Assembly: GCA_044361315.1 (NCBI GenBank)
Contig: JBIKJA010000006.1
Span: 1 to 64,000, forward strand
DNA: 64,000 bases
Reading direction: 5' to 3'
Source of the DNA: Crocinitomix sp044361315
Lineage (GTDB): Bacteria > Bacteroidota > Bacteroidia > Flavobacteriales_D > Crocinitomicaceae
Both the position numbers and the translations under genes were made by a program. Shown in pieces: positions 17,294-26,236 of the stretch (the first letter of the stretch is position 1; each line of letters starts with the position of its first letter). Below the pieces are notes generated by a model, which saw only the letters and a program-made list of their open reading frames with translations, was not told where the DNA came from and did no database searches.

Positions 17294-17361
17294 TTCATTA
17301 ATTTTTTATAAAGTTACTTTTTTCACTTTATTAAGCATCCTAATTTCTTCAATAAATTATC

Positions 17362-17392
17362 CTCCTCGTTTCAATTTAAGTGAAACAAGGAG
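17362..17392 (-). terminator. Possible terminator after the HMA gene
   Basis: Arms 17362-17373 and 17381-17392 pair over 11 of 12 positions with a 7-nt loop. Read leftward, a moderately T-rich tail follows (GATAATTTATTG). It lies about 50 nt beyond the end of the HMA gene. Confidence 0.45.
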
Positions 17393-17443
17393 TTAAACCC
17401 GCATATTAGCCTGACTACTATTATGTTGACACTATTCTACTTC

Positions 17444-17797
17444 TTAGCGGTTGCAATGACCAGCCGATTTACAGCAAGTTGGTAACTTTTCAAAAGCCAC
17501 ATCATTGCGTTTCAAATCACCAGCGTCATAACCAAGATTACTGATAACTTGTTTAAGACCTTGTTCAGTGATTAACTTGGATTTATATTTAATAGTCACT
17601 AATTTAGTTGCCACATCCAATTCGGAATAAACCACCCCTTTGGTGTAATTCAGTTCCTTCTCAATTCGTTCCTTACAATCTTCGCAAACCGCGCTAGTTA
17701 AAATAGTAATAGTAGCGACTTTTTGAGTTGGTTTTGCTGGCGAGAAGATAAAACTCATTAATCCTAAGATGAATGCTAAAAATGCTAAATTTTTCAT
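17444..17797 (-). CDS. Secreted heavy-metal-associated (HMA) domain protein
   Basis: The 117-aa product has a signal-like N-terminus, then an HMA ferredoxin-like fold with the metal site CEDC (about 38-41) followed by KERIEKEL. A second cysteine cluster, CCKSAGHC, ends the protein. HMA domains carry Cu(I) or similar soft metals, here in the periplasm. It is 33 nt downstream of a TonB-dependent receptor and shares an operon with it and an HYC_CC_PP protein, a recurring set in Bacteroidota. Copper is the likely but unproven metal. Confidence 0.85.
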   Translation of the reverse strand: MKNLAFLAFILGLMSFIFSPAKPTQKVATITILTSAVCEDCKERIEKELNYTKGVVYSELDVATKLVTIKYKSKLITEQGLKQVISNLGYDAGDLKRNDVAFEKLPTCCKSAGHCNR

Positions 17798-17830
17798 AAT
17801 TATTTTGTTTTATTTGATTTAATAATTTGT

Positions 17831-20053
17831 TTATTTTTCTTTGTGTTTAATGGCGAAATGAAGGCCAGCGTATATATTTGCTCCAGTTATCGGTGCCCAA
17901 AGTTGGGTGGCATCAAAATGCGAACCAAACGGATCTTCAGCTGAAATTATTGCGTCCTTTTGTATGATATTTAACAAGTTTTCGCCTCCCAAATAGATAC
18001 TAAATCTTTTAAAATTATACGTAATTTGACTATTCACGATCCAATAACTTTCTGAAATTAAAGGACGTTGATGAATACTTGGGTTGTCTCCCATCGAAGG
18101 TAAACGCATTTTTCCAACACGGTTACCTGTTGCATCAAACGCCCATTTTTTATTGCGGGTTTGATAACCTGCGTTGAGTAAAAAACGATATTTCGGCACA
18201 AAGACATTTTGAGAAAGGATATTGTTATACTCTGCTTGGACATTGTAATATTTAAATGCTGCTCTGAGTTCTAAGCCCCGAATCGGTTCTATATTTCCTT
18301 CGATTTGGAATGCATGCGCAAAAGATGTGGAATTGGTGGCGTAGATATATAAAGCATTTGGTGCAATGTCCATATCTACAATTAATTGATTTAAAAAGTA
18401 GGTGTAGAAATAATCCGCTGTTATCGACGCGGCGCGATCAAACAACAAGAATTTTTGCGAATAAGTCAACCCTAAATTAATGCCATCTTCTGGCTGGATA
18501 TTAGGATCGACAATCCACACACGGTTGCTCGCCATTGAACTATTAAAATCGGCGTAAGGATTTGGTACCCGATAGCCTCTTCCGGCGCTCAAGCGGAAGG
18601 CACTTTTTTTAGTAACGTTCCATTTTACATGCAGCCGCGGCGTGACGAGCGGTCCAAAAAGATTGTGGTAATCTCCTCTTAAACCCGCCACCAAAATAAA
18701 TTTATCATTTGCGTTATAGGTATATTCAAAAAACGCACCCGGAACAATTTCGGTTCTAAAAAAACTTGAATCATTATAAGATTGGACATAATCATCGTAT
18801 AAAAAACTTAATCCAGTTTTAAAATTATGCTGCGTGTTTCCAATGATATCGCCGTAAATTGTATTTAAATAGATCTTTTTTTGAACACCTTCGTAGGTTG
18901 AATTCCCAAAATTAGTTGCTAAGTGTTGATAGTTTGCTTGAGCGATTAATCCCAAGCTTCCAAATTTTCGTTTTTTTATAAAATATCCGTTTTTCGCAAA
19001 AAGCTCCAATTGCTCTGTTCTAAAAGATGCAATCCATTTTGGTGAAATCCCATCCGTTGGCAACCCGCCCAATTGTCCGCCAGTTCGATCCGATAAAATC
19101 GCTTTAACCCCAAATTTCGCTTCACTATTTTTACCGTCATAATTCCATCGGTGCATTCCTGTTGCTATGTATCCCAATGGCGTATCTCTGAACCCATCCG
19201 CATTTAAGTCATTTTCTACGAGGTGGTTAGAATAATGAAGAAAACTCATGGTACTCCATTTTTTGTTCAGAATTTGTGAACCATGGACATTAAATTCGGC
19301 ACGGCCAAAACGATTTGCATACATATTCACGTACAGTTTTTCAGCTTCTCGAGGTTTCTTCATTTCCAAGTTGATCATCCCTGCCATTGATTCATACCCA
19401 TTTACCACCGAACCTGTGCCTTTTGTTATTTGGATGGATTCGATCCAAGTGCCCGGTGTAAAACTCAACCCATACGAAGTAGACAAACCACGCATAAAAG
19501 GTAAATTTTCCCATTGCATTTGCGTATAGACACCATCTAAACCAAGCATTTGAATTTTTTTCGCCCCAGAAACTGCGTCGGTCATATTGACATCCACAGA
19601 AGCATTTGTTTCAAACGATTCGGACAAATTACAACATGCGGCTTTCATTAACTCATCCGCACCGATGGTTTCAACATGGCGCGGATCAAGATGATCGATG
19701 TATTTCCCTGTATTATTGGCAATCACCTCAACGCCATCTAACAAGACACCAGCGCTTAGGTTAATGGTGTAAAATTTATCTGCTGAAACGATTGGTAGGT
19801 AGATTGTTTCAAAACCTATAAAACTAACCATCAAGGTATCTGGCAATTTTTGTACTTTAATAGAAAATTCACCCGCATCATTGGATTTAGCAGAGTTTTT
19901 ATTTTGGAGCCACGATAATTTAGCGCCCGGAACTGCTTCTTCGATTCCTTTTTCAGTGGTTGTAATTACTTTTCCTTTGATTTCTTTCCACGTTTCTTGT
20001 GAAAAACTCTCCAGTGCAATAGAACAGAGGAGAATCAAACTTAATTTTTTCAT
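17831..20053 (-). CDS. TonB-dependent outer-membrane receptor with carboxypeptidase-like N-domain
   Basis: The 740-aa product has a signal peptide (about 1-18), a CarboxypepD_reg-like domain (about 25-105, with AGEFSIKVQKLPDTL and VSFIGFET), a plug domain (about 108-230, with AACCNLSESFETNASVD and VSGAKKIQMLGLDG), and a 22-strand barrel to the C-terminus. The CC pair in the plug and the HMA neighbour suggest soft-metal uptake. It is a stand-alone receptor with no SusD partner, so glycan uptake is unlikely. Confidence 0.93.
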   Translation of the reverse strand: MKKLSLILLCSIALESFSQETWKEIKGKVITTTEKGIEEAVPGAKLSWLQNKNSAKSNDAGEFSIKVQKLPDTLMVSFIGFETIYLPIVSADKFYTINLSAGVLLDGVEVIANNTGKYIDHLDPRHVETIGADELMKAACCNLSESFETNASVDVNMTDAVSGAKKIQMLGLDGVYTQMQWENLPFMRGLSTSYGLSFTPGTWIESIQITKGTGSVVNGYESMAGMINLEMKKPREAEKLYVNMYANRFGRAEFNVHGSQILNKKWSTMSFLHYSNHLVENDLNADGFRDTPLGYIATGMHRWNYDGKNSEAKFGVKAILSDRTGGQLGGLPTDGISPKWIASFRTEQLELFAKNGYFIKKRKFGSLGLIAQANYQHLATNFGNSTYEGVQKKIYLNTIYGDIIGNTQHNFKTGLSFLYDDYVQSYNDSSFFRTEIVPGAFFEYTYNANDKFILVAGLRGDYHNLFGPLVTPRLHVKWNVTKKSAFRLSAGRGYRVPNPYADFNSSMASNRVWIVDPNIQPEDGINLGLTYSQKFLLFDRAASITADYFYTYFLNQLIVDMDIAPNALYIYATNSTSFAHAFQIEGNIEPIRGLELRAAFKYYNVQAEYNNILSQNVFVPKYRFLLNAGYQTRNKKWAFDATGNRVGKMRLPSMGDNPSIHQRPLISESYWIVNSQITYNFKRFSIYLGGENLLNIIQKDAIISAEDPFGSHFDATQLWAPITGANIYAGLHFAIKHKEK

Positions 20054-20114
20054 TCATTTTCTTTTTGATTTATAAATATTCGACACATTCACTCAAAGTG
20101 AATCGCAAATTGTT

Positions 20115-20567
20115 CTAAATCAAAAAAGTCTGAAAAAGCACTTGAAACTCTTGCGAACGCTGGGGTTCCAGATAATTATCTGTAACCTTAACTGGTTGAG
20201 TTTCGGAAAGAAAATAATACGGATTTAAATGAATGAGGGCAAGAAGAATTGGGAATTCAACCCGATCCACACTTTCATACTTGACATTTTCTAAAATTGG
20301 CAAAGCAATTGTTTCGCAACACGAAGATTCTTTTGAAAGATCGGAATGGTTGTCCTCAGATTCATCTTCGTGACATTTTGAGGATTGGGTTACTTTATCG
20401 TGACATTCTGTTTTAGAATCAGCCTCATCCTCTAAGCAAATACACTGAGCTCCACCAAAAAAAGCAAGGTCGGTGATTCTACCTTCACAATAATGAATTT
20501 CTACCGACTTCCCCAGCGATGACAAGGAAAATAGTAATAATAACACTATTGCTTTAAATCTTAACAC
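20115..20567 (-). CDS. HYC_CC_PP family small exported protein
   Basis: The 150-aa product has a hydrophobic N-terminus, then EIHYCEGRITDLAFFGG, a CxC, a histidine- and acid-rich middle (CHDKVTQSSKCHEDESEDNH) and a CC pair (SSCCETIALP). These HYC and CC features name a Bacteroidota family found next to TonB receptors and HMA proteins. A metal-handling role is inferred from its Cys/His content and neighbours. The only start in a sensible place is GTG at 20567; no ATG start is available in this frame. First gene of the operon. Confidence 0.85.
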   Translation of the reverse strand: MLRFKAIVLLLLFSLSSLGKSVEIHYCEGRITDLAFFGGAQCICLEDEADSKTECHDKVTQSSKCHEDESEDNHSDLSKESSCCETIALPILENVKYESVDRVEFPILLALIHLNPYYFLSETQPVKVTDNYLEPQRSQEFQVLFQTFLI

Positions 20568-20571
20568 CTTG

Positions 20572-20579
20572 CAAAACTA
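20572..20579 (-). promoter_or_regulatory. -7 box of the HYC_CC_PP/TonB/HMA operon
   Basis: The minus strand reads TAGTTTTG at 20579-20572, matching TAnnTTTG. It ends only 4 nt before the GTG start at 20567, so transcription would begin at or next to the start codon. No clear TTG was found 19-21 nt upstream. Confidence 0.4.
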
Positions 20580-20630
20580 CGAAAAAAATAAATAGCCATT
20601 TGTTAAATGATTGTTAAAAGGAATTTTCGC

Positions 20631-21986
20631 TTAATTAATCACCAATTTAATCAATTCATTTTCTGCTTGCACTTGAACAAAATAAATGCCTTTTGCCAAA
20701 TTAGAAACATCTAAAATTCCAGACTCAATCGTTGTTTGCGATACCATTTTACCCGCTAGATCAAAAATATAAATGGCATTCACTGGCTGGGTCAACCCAC
20801 CAATTTGCACTAAATTTTGATTCGTTGGATTCGGGAAAATAGTAAGTTGATTCGTTTTTTCTTCTTCAACACTGGCATAAACACCACAATAAAAAGGATG
20901 AATTAAGACATCGCCTTCGCAGGTTGCTTCTAATGTCCATTCACCAGTTGGGCTATCAAAAGGTAAAGTCCACGACCACCACCACCAACTAGCATTGTAG
21001 TAGGTATCATTTGTGGTTGACCATTCGGCCCAAATGCCACCGTCAGGGGTCAATACCCTGTAATCTGTTACCGTCCCTGGAATAGCATCATGAAAATAAC
21101 CAGCTATATAAATTAAATCGCCAGGAAAAAAATAATCTTGAAAATGAGGATTTTCGTTGATGCTTGGGCAACCGTGTTCGGGCAATGCATCATGGGTAAG
21201 AATGGTATTTATGGTTGGATCCCAATGCGGTTTTTGATCGAGCCACCACGTATCTGCATTTAACGAATTACAAGCACCCTCATAAGGATCAACCAATTGA
21301 ACGTCTGCATCATACACTTCTAAATGCAAATGGGGTCCTGACGAACAACCAGAACTTGCAACAATTCCTAAAAATTCTCCTTGATTGACAGTTTCGCCAA
21401 TCGATTTTGTCGTCAAAGAACCTTTTTTCATGTGTCCGTACCAAGCAACTGAGCCATCTGCATGTTGCACATACACGGCATTCCACGAACCAATACATTC
21501 ACAATGATCATCTTCAAAACCATCATCTTTTTCAATAATAACTCCTTCAAAACCTGCGACAACTTCCACTAAATCATTATCAACCAAATGCCAAGGATAA
21601 GGCCATGTAAAGATGTCTGTCCCAAAATGACCTCCGTAGGTTTTGAACGAACATTCATAATCAAGTACTTCAGCACCAGGATCTTGATCGACATGTGCTG
21701 AAATGCCATAACTGCTATTCCAATTCAACTCCGCCGCATTACGCACTGGCCAAATAAACTGAACTTCTTCGCGATCTCCCGAAAAATTCAATTTCCCTTC
21801 CGCTTCTAATTTCATGCGACTGATTTCCAATCTTCGTTGAATCGCCGCGCGATCGATGTCACTTAAACATTTATCTTCAGTTGTTTCAATAACATATTCG
21901 CCACCACCTGAGGATAGCGGTTCGCGTTGCGCATAAGCTCCATTAAGAACAAGCGTAACAAGCGTAAAAAAGAAAATGTATTTCAT
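20631..21986 (-). CDS. M23 family metallopeptidase secreted by T9SS
   Basis: The 451-aa product has a signal peptide (cleavage after AYAQ, about residue 20). The LytM/M23 domain has zinc ligands His120 and Asp124 in HFGTD and the HLH motif at His219/His221 (SGPHLHLEVYD), consistent with a peptidoglycan or protein endopeptidase. A middle beta-sandwich region (about 280-375) follows. The C-terminus (about 377-451) is a type A sorting domain beginning LTIFPNPTNQN and ending GIYFVQV...KLVIN, so it is exported through the type IX system. Confidence 0.92.
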   Translation of the reverse strand: MKYIFFFTLVTLVLNGAYAQREPLSSGGGEYVIETTEDKCLSDIDRAAIQRRLEISRMKLEAEGKLNFSGDREEVQFIWPVRNAAELNWNSSYGISAHVDQDPGAEVLDYECSFKTYGGHFGTDIFTWPYPWHLVDNDLVEVVAGFEGVIIEKDDGFEDDHCECIGSWNAVYVQHADGSVAWYGHMKKGSLTTKSIGETVNQGEFLGIVASSGCSSGPHLHLEVYDADVQLVDPYEGACNSLNADTWWLDQKPHWDPTINTILTHDALPEHGCPSINENPHFQDYFFPGDLIYIAGYFHDAIPGTVTDYRVLTPDGGIWAEWSTTNDTYYNASWWWWSWTLPFDSPTGEWTLEATCEGDVLIHPFYCGVYASVEEEKTNQLTIFPNPTNQNLVQIGGLTQPVNAIYIFDLAGKMVSQTTIESGILDVSNLAKGIYFVQVQAENELIKLVIN

Positions 21987-22093
21987 AGTAAATCAGTTGA
22001 AAGATGTATGCAATAATAAGTTAAAATTGGGGAAAATCCTATTAATTGATCTGACTATTTGAAAAATAGATTAGTTCAAAGCCATAAATCATC

Positions 22094-22288
22094 TTATCCC
22101 ACAAATTTGATATTCATTTCCTTAGAAAGAAGTTCAACTTCTTCTTTTGCCAATCTTATCGCCAAACTAAGTGGTTGAAAAGAGTCGATTCCGTAGATTT
22201 CTTTTTGTGATCTTTGAGGAGAATCCGAAACAAAATAATAACCGGCACAATCTTCCCCAATATGAATTTGTTTGAAGAAAATAGCGTC
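22094..22288 (-). pseudogene. N-terminally truncated gene fragment
   Basis: An open stretch of 64 codons plus stop on the minus strand, with no start codon near its beginning and a TAG just before it. It encodes protein-like sequence (FKQIHIGEDCAGYYFVSD, then IYGIDSFQPLSLAIRLAKEE). The GIDSFQPL pattern vaguely recalls small uncharacterised Bacteroidota proteins; no function is claimed. It lies beside a broken transposase and is probably the 3' remnant of a gene disrupted there. Confidence 0.5.
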
Positions 22289-22323
22289 CTAAACGTTTAT
22301 AAAATAAAAAAGAAAGAGGGAGT

Positions 22324-22976
22324 ATATAACTTTGTTTTCTCAAATTATTTCAAAATTAGACCGATCAAAACTCAATAAACTTGTCAAAGTCAAGCAAACC
22401 GATAAACACTGCAAAGAATATTCTAGCTGGACACATTTGGTTTCAATGCTTTTCTGCAAGTTCGCAAAGAGTCGATCGGTTTGAGATATTAGTAATGGTC
22501 TTCATTCCTCCGCAGGAAATTTAAATCATTTAGGAATAGATAAAGCTCCTTCAAAATCATCAATTAGCTATCAGAACTAGCACATATTAAAAAATGAAAT
22601 CATTTGTTTGAAAAATGAATCGTCCAAAAGTAAATATCCCGGTCAATTAAGACGCGTATCCGTTTGGGATGAAGAAAACAATCAAGTCATTGAACTTATT
22701 ACAAACCAATTTAATTGGTCGCCTAATACCATCGGAGAACTCTACAAAAGCAGATGGTAGGTGAATATTTTCTTTCGTGATATAAAACAATTGCTGCAAA
22801 TCAAATCATTCATTGAGACAAGTGAAAATGCAGTAATGATTCAAATTTGGATAGCCTTAATCACGACCCTGATCTTAAAAGTATTAAAAGCACAATCTCA
22901 ATTTGGATGGTATCTTTCTAATTTAGCTGTATTTATACGATTGAATATTTTTGTTAAAATATATCTTCAACTATAA
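22324..22976 (+). pseudogene. Degenerate IS4-type transposase
   Basis: Three pieces in one direction. First, 22324-22470 encodes FSQIISKLDRSKLNKLV...YSSWTHLVSMLFCKF, an IS4-type transposase N-terminus, ending at a TGA. Second, about 22618-22757 encodes KYPGQLRRVSVWDEENNQ and FNWSPNTIGELYKSRW, the catalytic-core end. After a TAG, 22761-22976 encodes IFFRDIKQLLQIKSFIETSE and MIQIWIALIT, the C-terminus. Much of the catalytic core is missing. The element is dead. Confidence 0.8.
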
Positions 22977-23132
22977 CTAGATATACCCTTTCAACAGCAC
23001 ATTGAATCACTTCCCAAAACAATACAGGGGGTTCTGTTTTAGAAAAATCGGGAATTATTGTTTAAATATCAATAAAATTCTTAATTTTAAATTCCTAAAA
23101 TTTATTTAGGACAGTATTGTTATAATGTCGAA

Positions 23133-23375
23133 ATGAGGCCAAATAGTGAAATTATTAATGGCAGAACAAAATATTCATTCAAATATTTGAATGATGAAAT
23201 GATATGGTATAATTTCAAAAGCACAAAAATACTTAAGAACGTAGGACATTTTTATTTGAAAACCCCAAATAAGCTATATATTATAGGAGGCAAGACCAAA
23301 GCAATGTGCAGCTTTAAATTGAAAGTTTCAGATTCCCCGGAAATATTTTTTAACGAACCCACCATTGATTTATGA
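23133..23375 (+). CDS. Small hypothetical protein upstream of kinase 1
   Basis: An 80-aa ORF with mixed hydrophobic and charged strands and no signal peptide. Its stop overlaps the kinase start (ATGA at 23372-23375), which suggests translational coupling and is the main reason to call it. No family is recognised. Given the transposon debris just upstream, it could be the remnant of a larger gene. Confidence 0.45.
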   Translation: MRPNSEIINGRTKYSFKYLNDEMIWYNFKSTKILKNVGHFYLKTPNKLYIIGGKTKAMCSFKLKVSDSPEIFFNEPTIDL

Positions 23376-25570
23376 TTGGTGAAAAAATCCTAAATTACGA
23401 AATCAAATCACTCTTAGGAGCTGGAGGCATGGGTAATGTCTATATGGCAGAGCATATTCAACTTGGTCGAAAGGTTGCGATTAAAATGCTTCATCCAAGA
23501 CTTGCGTCCAATGAATCTCTTCGTGAACGTTTCAAAAATGAAGCTTCCGCAATGGCCCACTTACAACATCCAAATATAGTTGCGCTATATGATTACATGG
23601 AGTCCGAAGATGGATTGTTTCTTATCATGGAATATATAGAAGGTCAAGAGTTAGATGATTACATAAAAAATGTTTCCGGCCCAATTCCTGAAGTCGAGGT
23701 GATGAGATTGATGAGTCAAATTTTAAGCGCTTTTCAGTATGCTCATGGAAAAGGTGTTGTTCATCGGGACATTAAGCCATCCAATATTCTTTTGACTAAA
23801 GAAGGTCATGTAAAAGTTTTAGATTTTGGCATCGCTAAATTGCTTGGCGCAGATAAATCGCTTACAAAAACGGGCACACAAATGGGAACCGTTTTTTACA
23901 TGAGTCCTGAACAAGTTAAAGGGCAAAAAGTTGATCATCGCTCCGACATTTATTCATTAGGTGTTACTCTTTTTCAGATGCTCACAGGTCAAGCTCCATA
24001 TTCAAAAGACACAACTGAATTTGAAGTTTATAATCAAATCGTCAGCTTTCCTTTGCCTAAAGCAAGTTCAATTTATCCGGGTGTAAGTAAACGTCTCGAT
24101 TCGATTATCGATAACGCAACGGAAAAAAATATTGACGAACGCTTTCAATCGTGTGAGTTATTTCTCCAAGCATTAAAAAACATTGTTGAATCCAAACCGC
24201 CAATTGTATCTCGTACTGCAAGAAAAGAAAAAATTCCAACTGCAGTGCAGCAAGAAGTCTTTGTTGAAAAGCCCAAGAAAAACGCAGGCAAAATAATTTT
24301 ATTGACGACGCTTATCGCTGGATTAATACTTGTTGGATATTTTGCAATAGCTCATTTTTCCAATTCTTCTTCAAACAGTGGCGAAAATGAATCCCCTGTA
24401 ACTAGGAATTCTTTCTATTGCTTGCAGGACGGTTTAAACTTTAGAAATAGTAACTCGGTCAGTTCGCGTGTAATTTATGAATTGCCGTATGGTGAACGAA
24501 TTGAGTTAATCGGAAGTGAAGAATTACCTGTTTTTGAGGATGACATGGAAATTATTTGGCAACGGGCAAAATGGGATAATCAGGAAGGTTGGATCGCAGT
24601 GTCAATTGACGGGTCAAGAGTTGTTGGGACAGAAGAAGAACTTGATGAGTTTAATCTACTTTATGCAAATCAGACAGGTGAAGACCTAGGATTTTCAAAA
24701 ATGAAAATGTGGGGTCATCATGAGCTCATAAAATTCTTAAAAGAAAATCAATGGCTTGGAACATATACTCTGCGCAGTGAGCCTAAGGAAACAAGGGAAA
24801 AGGAGCTACGAACAATTGTTGATTTTAATAAAATACAAGTCAAAGCTTCTGAGAAAATCATACATGATTATGCAGTAATACTTGAATCAGGAAATGATAA
24901 AATAGCGATTTACTTAAAAGCTTATGAAGATGGATTTGGAGGATATGTTGCAGGATGGGTAAACCTTGGCTATCATATAAATTACCTTACTGTTAGAAAA
25001 AAAGGAAATGAGATTCCATCGTGGAATTATTATACAATTTTAATGAATGAATTGGAAAATGATCGCGTGGCAACAACTGGATCAGATGGCGGGATAACAG
25101 GGTGGCTAGATTTATCTGGCGGATCTCTCACTTGGACAGAGGAACGCTTTGTCGAATCCCCAAACGCAATAAATCTTTTGGAAGGGTCTGGAGACTTTGT
25201 GAATGAAGAAGAATGGAGTGACTGTGTCAATAATGGCGAATATTACAGATCTGACTTTTATTGGGAAGTAACAACTTCAGATAATGCATTCACAGCTGTA
25301 CAAATGAAAAAATCAGGAGGTTTATTTTCGAATGAATATGTGCCACAAGTATCAAATAATGTTGCTTTTGAGAACACAAAATTTGTTCTTCAGCACGGTG
25401 AATTGCAAGAAGCTAAATTGTACATAGATATTGTAGAAAAACGTATCGTTTTATATACCAAAGGAAAATATGGGGAGATATATTGTGGGTATTGTTGCAT
25501 GTATCAAGACCAAATAGAGCAATATATTCTAAACAGAGATTCCCCAGATGAAAGTTACTATGGATGTTAA
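23372..25570 (+). CDS. Transmembrane Ser/Thr protein kinase with periplasmic SH3b domain (kinase 1)
   Basis: The 732-aa product has a Hanks-type kinase domain (about 8-268): glycine loop GAGGMGNVY, VAIK lysine near 40, HRDIKPSN with catalytic Asp133, DFG near 151, and GTVFYMSPEQ activation-segment end. One membrane helix lies at about 308-331. The outer part begins with an SH3b-like domain (about 347-415: LQDGLNFRNSN and WIAVS), where many bacterial kinases carry PASTA repeats. The remaining 300 residues are unrecognised. SH3b domains often bind cell wall, so this may sense the envelope. First recognised gene of the signalling cluster. Confidence 0.93.
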   Translation: MIGEKILNYEIKSLLGAGGMGNVYMAEHIQLGRKVAIKMLHPRLASNESLRERFKNEASAMAHLQHPNIVALYDYMESEDGLFLIMEYIEGQELDDYIKNVSGPIPEVEVMRLMSQILSAFQYAHGKGVVHRDIKPSNILLTKEGHVKVLDFGIAKLLGADKSLTKTGTQMGTVFYMSPEQVKGQKVDHRSDIYSLGVTLFQMLTGQAPYSKDTTEFEVYNQIVSFPLPKASSIYPGVSKRLDSIIDNATEKNIDERFQSCELFLQALKNIVESKPPIVSRTARKEKIPTAVQQEVFVEKPKKNAGKIILLTTLIAGLILVGYFAIAHFSNSSSNSGENESPVTRNSFYCLQDGLNFRNSNSVSSRVIYELPYGERIELIGSEELPVFEDDMEIIWQRAKWDNQEGWIAVSIDGSRVVGTEEELDEFNLLYANQTGEDLGFSKMKMWGHHELIKFLKENQWLGTYTLRSEPKETREKELRTIVDFNKIQVKASEKIIHDYAVILESGNDKIAIYLKAYEDGFGGYVAGWVNLGYHINYLTVRKKGNEIPSWNYYTILMNELENDRVATTGSDGGITGWLDLSGGSLTWTEERFVESPNAINLLEGSGDFVNEEEWSDCVNNGEYYRSDFYWEVTTSDNAFTAVQMKKSGGLFSNEYVPQVSNNVAFENTKFVLQHGELQEAKLYIDIVEKRIVLYTKGKYGEIYCGYCCMYQDQIEQYILNRDSPDESYYGC

Positions 25571-25585
25571 AAATAAATTAAAGTT

Positions 25586-26236
25586 ATGAAGGGATTTAAT
25601 CAATGCAGCAAAGGTCATTTTTATAAAGAAGAATTGGATGCTTGTCCATATTGTCCGGGTAATTCATCCGAGTCACAAAAGGGAAGTGGTTCTTCAGATA
25701 AAACACAAATAATAGGTGGTGGAATGGATACAAAAGTCCCTACCTCTTCAGGAAATGATAAAACCCAAATTTTTGGAGGTGGTGGGCAAGGATCAGGTGA
25801 CGACAAAACCCAAATTTTTGGAGGTGGTAAAGCTTCAGGTGCGCCAAGAGATTTATCGAAAACTTTCATTTCCGGTTTAGATGAAGATGATACAGAATCA
25901 GGAAAAAAGAAAGCAAGAGCGACAAGAAAAATTACAGGCTGGATTGTTTCTTATACACTAGATTCAATGGGTGTAGATTTTAGAATTTACGAAGGCAAAA
26001 ATAGAATCGGAAAAGATCCTGCGCTTGAAATTACGATTACAACTGATCAAACTGTAAGTGCAAATCACGCTGTTCTGCTATTTAGAAATGGCGTTTGGTA
26101 TTTAGAAGATGAAATGTCTGCGAATGGAACTTACGTAAACGGTGAGGAATTGCGACCAAGAAATCCAGTTGAATTGAAAGACAACGATATTCTAAAAATT
26201 GGAAATACAGAGTTCAAATTCAAAACGGCCATTTGA
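25586..26236 (+). CDS. Zinc-ribbon / repeat / FHA protein
   Basis: The 216-aa soluble product has an N-terminal zinc-ribbon-like segment (CSKGHFYKEELDACPYC, about 7-23), then a Gly/Ser-rich linker with three copies of DKTQI followed by F or I and GGG (about 34-90). An FHA domain (about 112-216) follows, with RIGKDP, VSANHA and SANGTYVNG. The pThr-contacting GR of classical FHA domains reads GK here. FHA domains bind phosphothreonine; the linker threonines are good candidates for phosphorylation by the neighbouring kinases. The next gene overlaps by ATGA. Confidence 0.88.
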   Translation: MKGFNQCSKGHFYKEELDACPYCPGNSSESQKGSGSSDKTQIIGGGMDTKVPTSSGNDKTQIFGGGGQGSGDDKTQIFGGGKASGAPRDLSKTFISGLDEDDTESGKKKARATRKITGWIVSYTLDSMGVDFRIYEGKNRIGKDPALEITITTDQTVSANHAVLLFRNGVWYLEDEMSANGTYVNGEELRPRNPVELKDNDILKIGNTEFKFKTAI

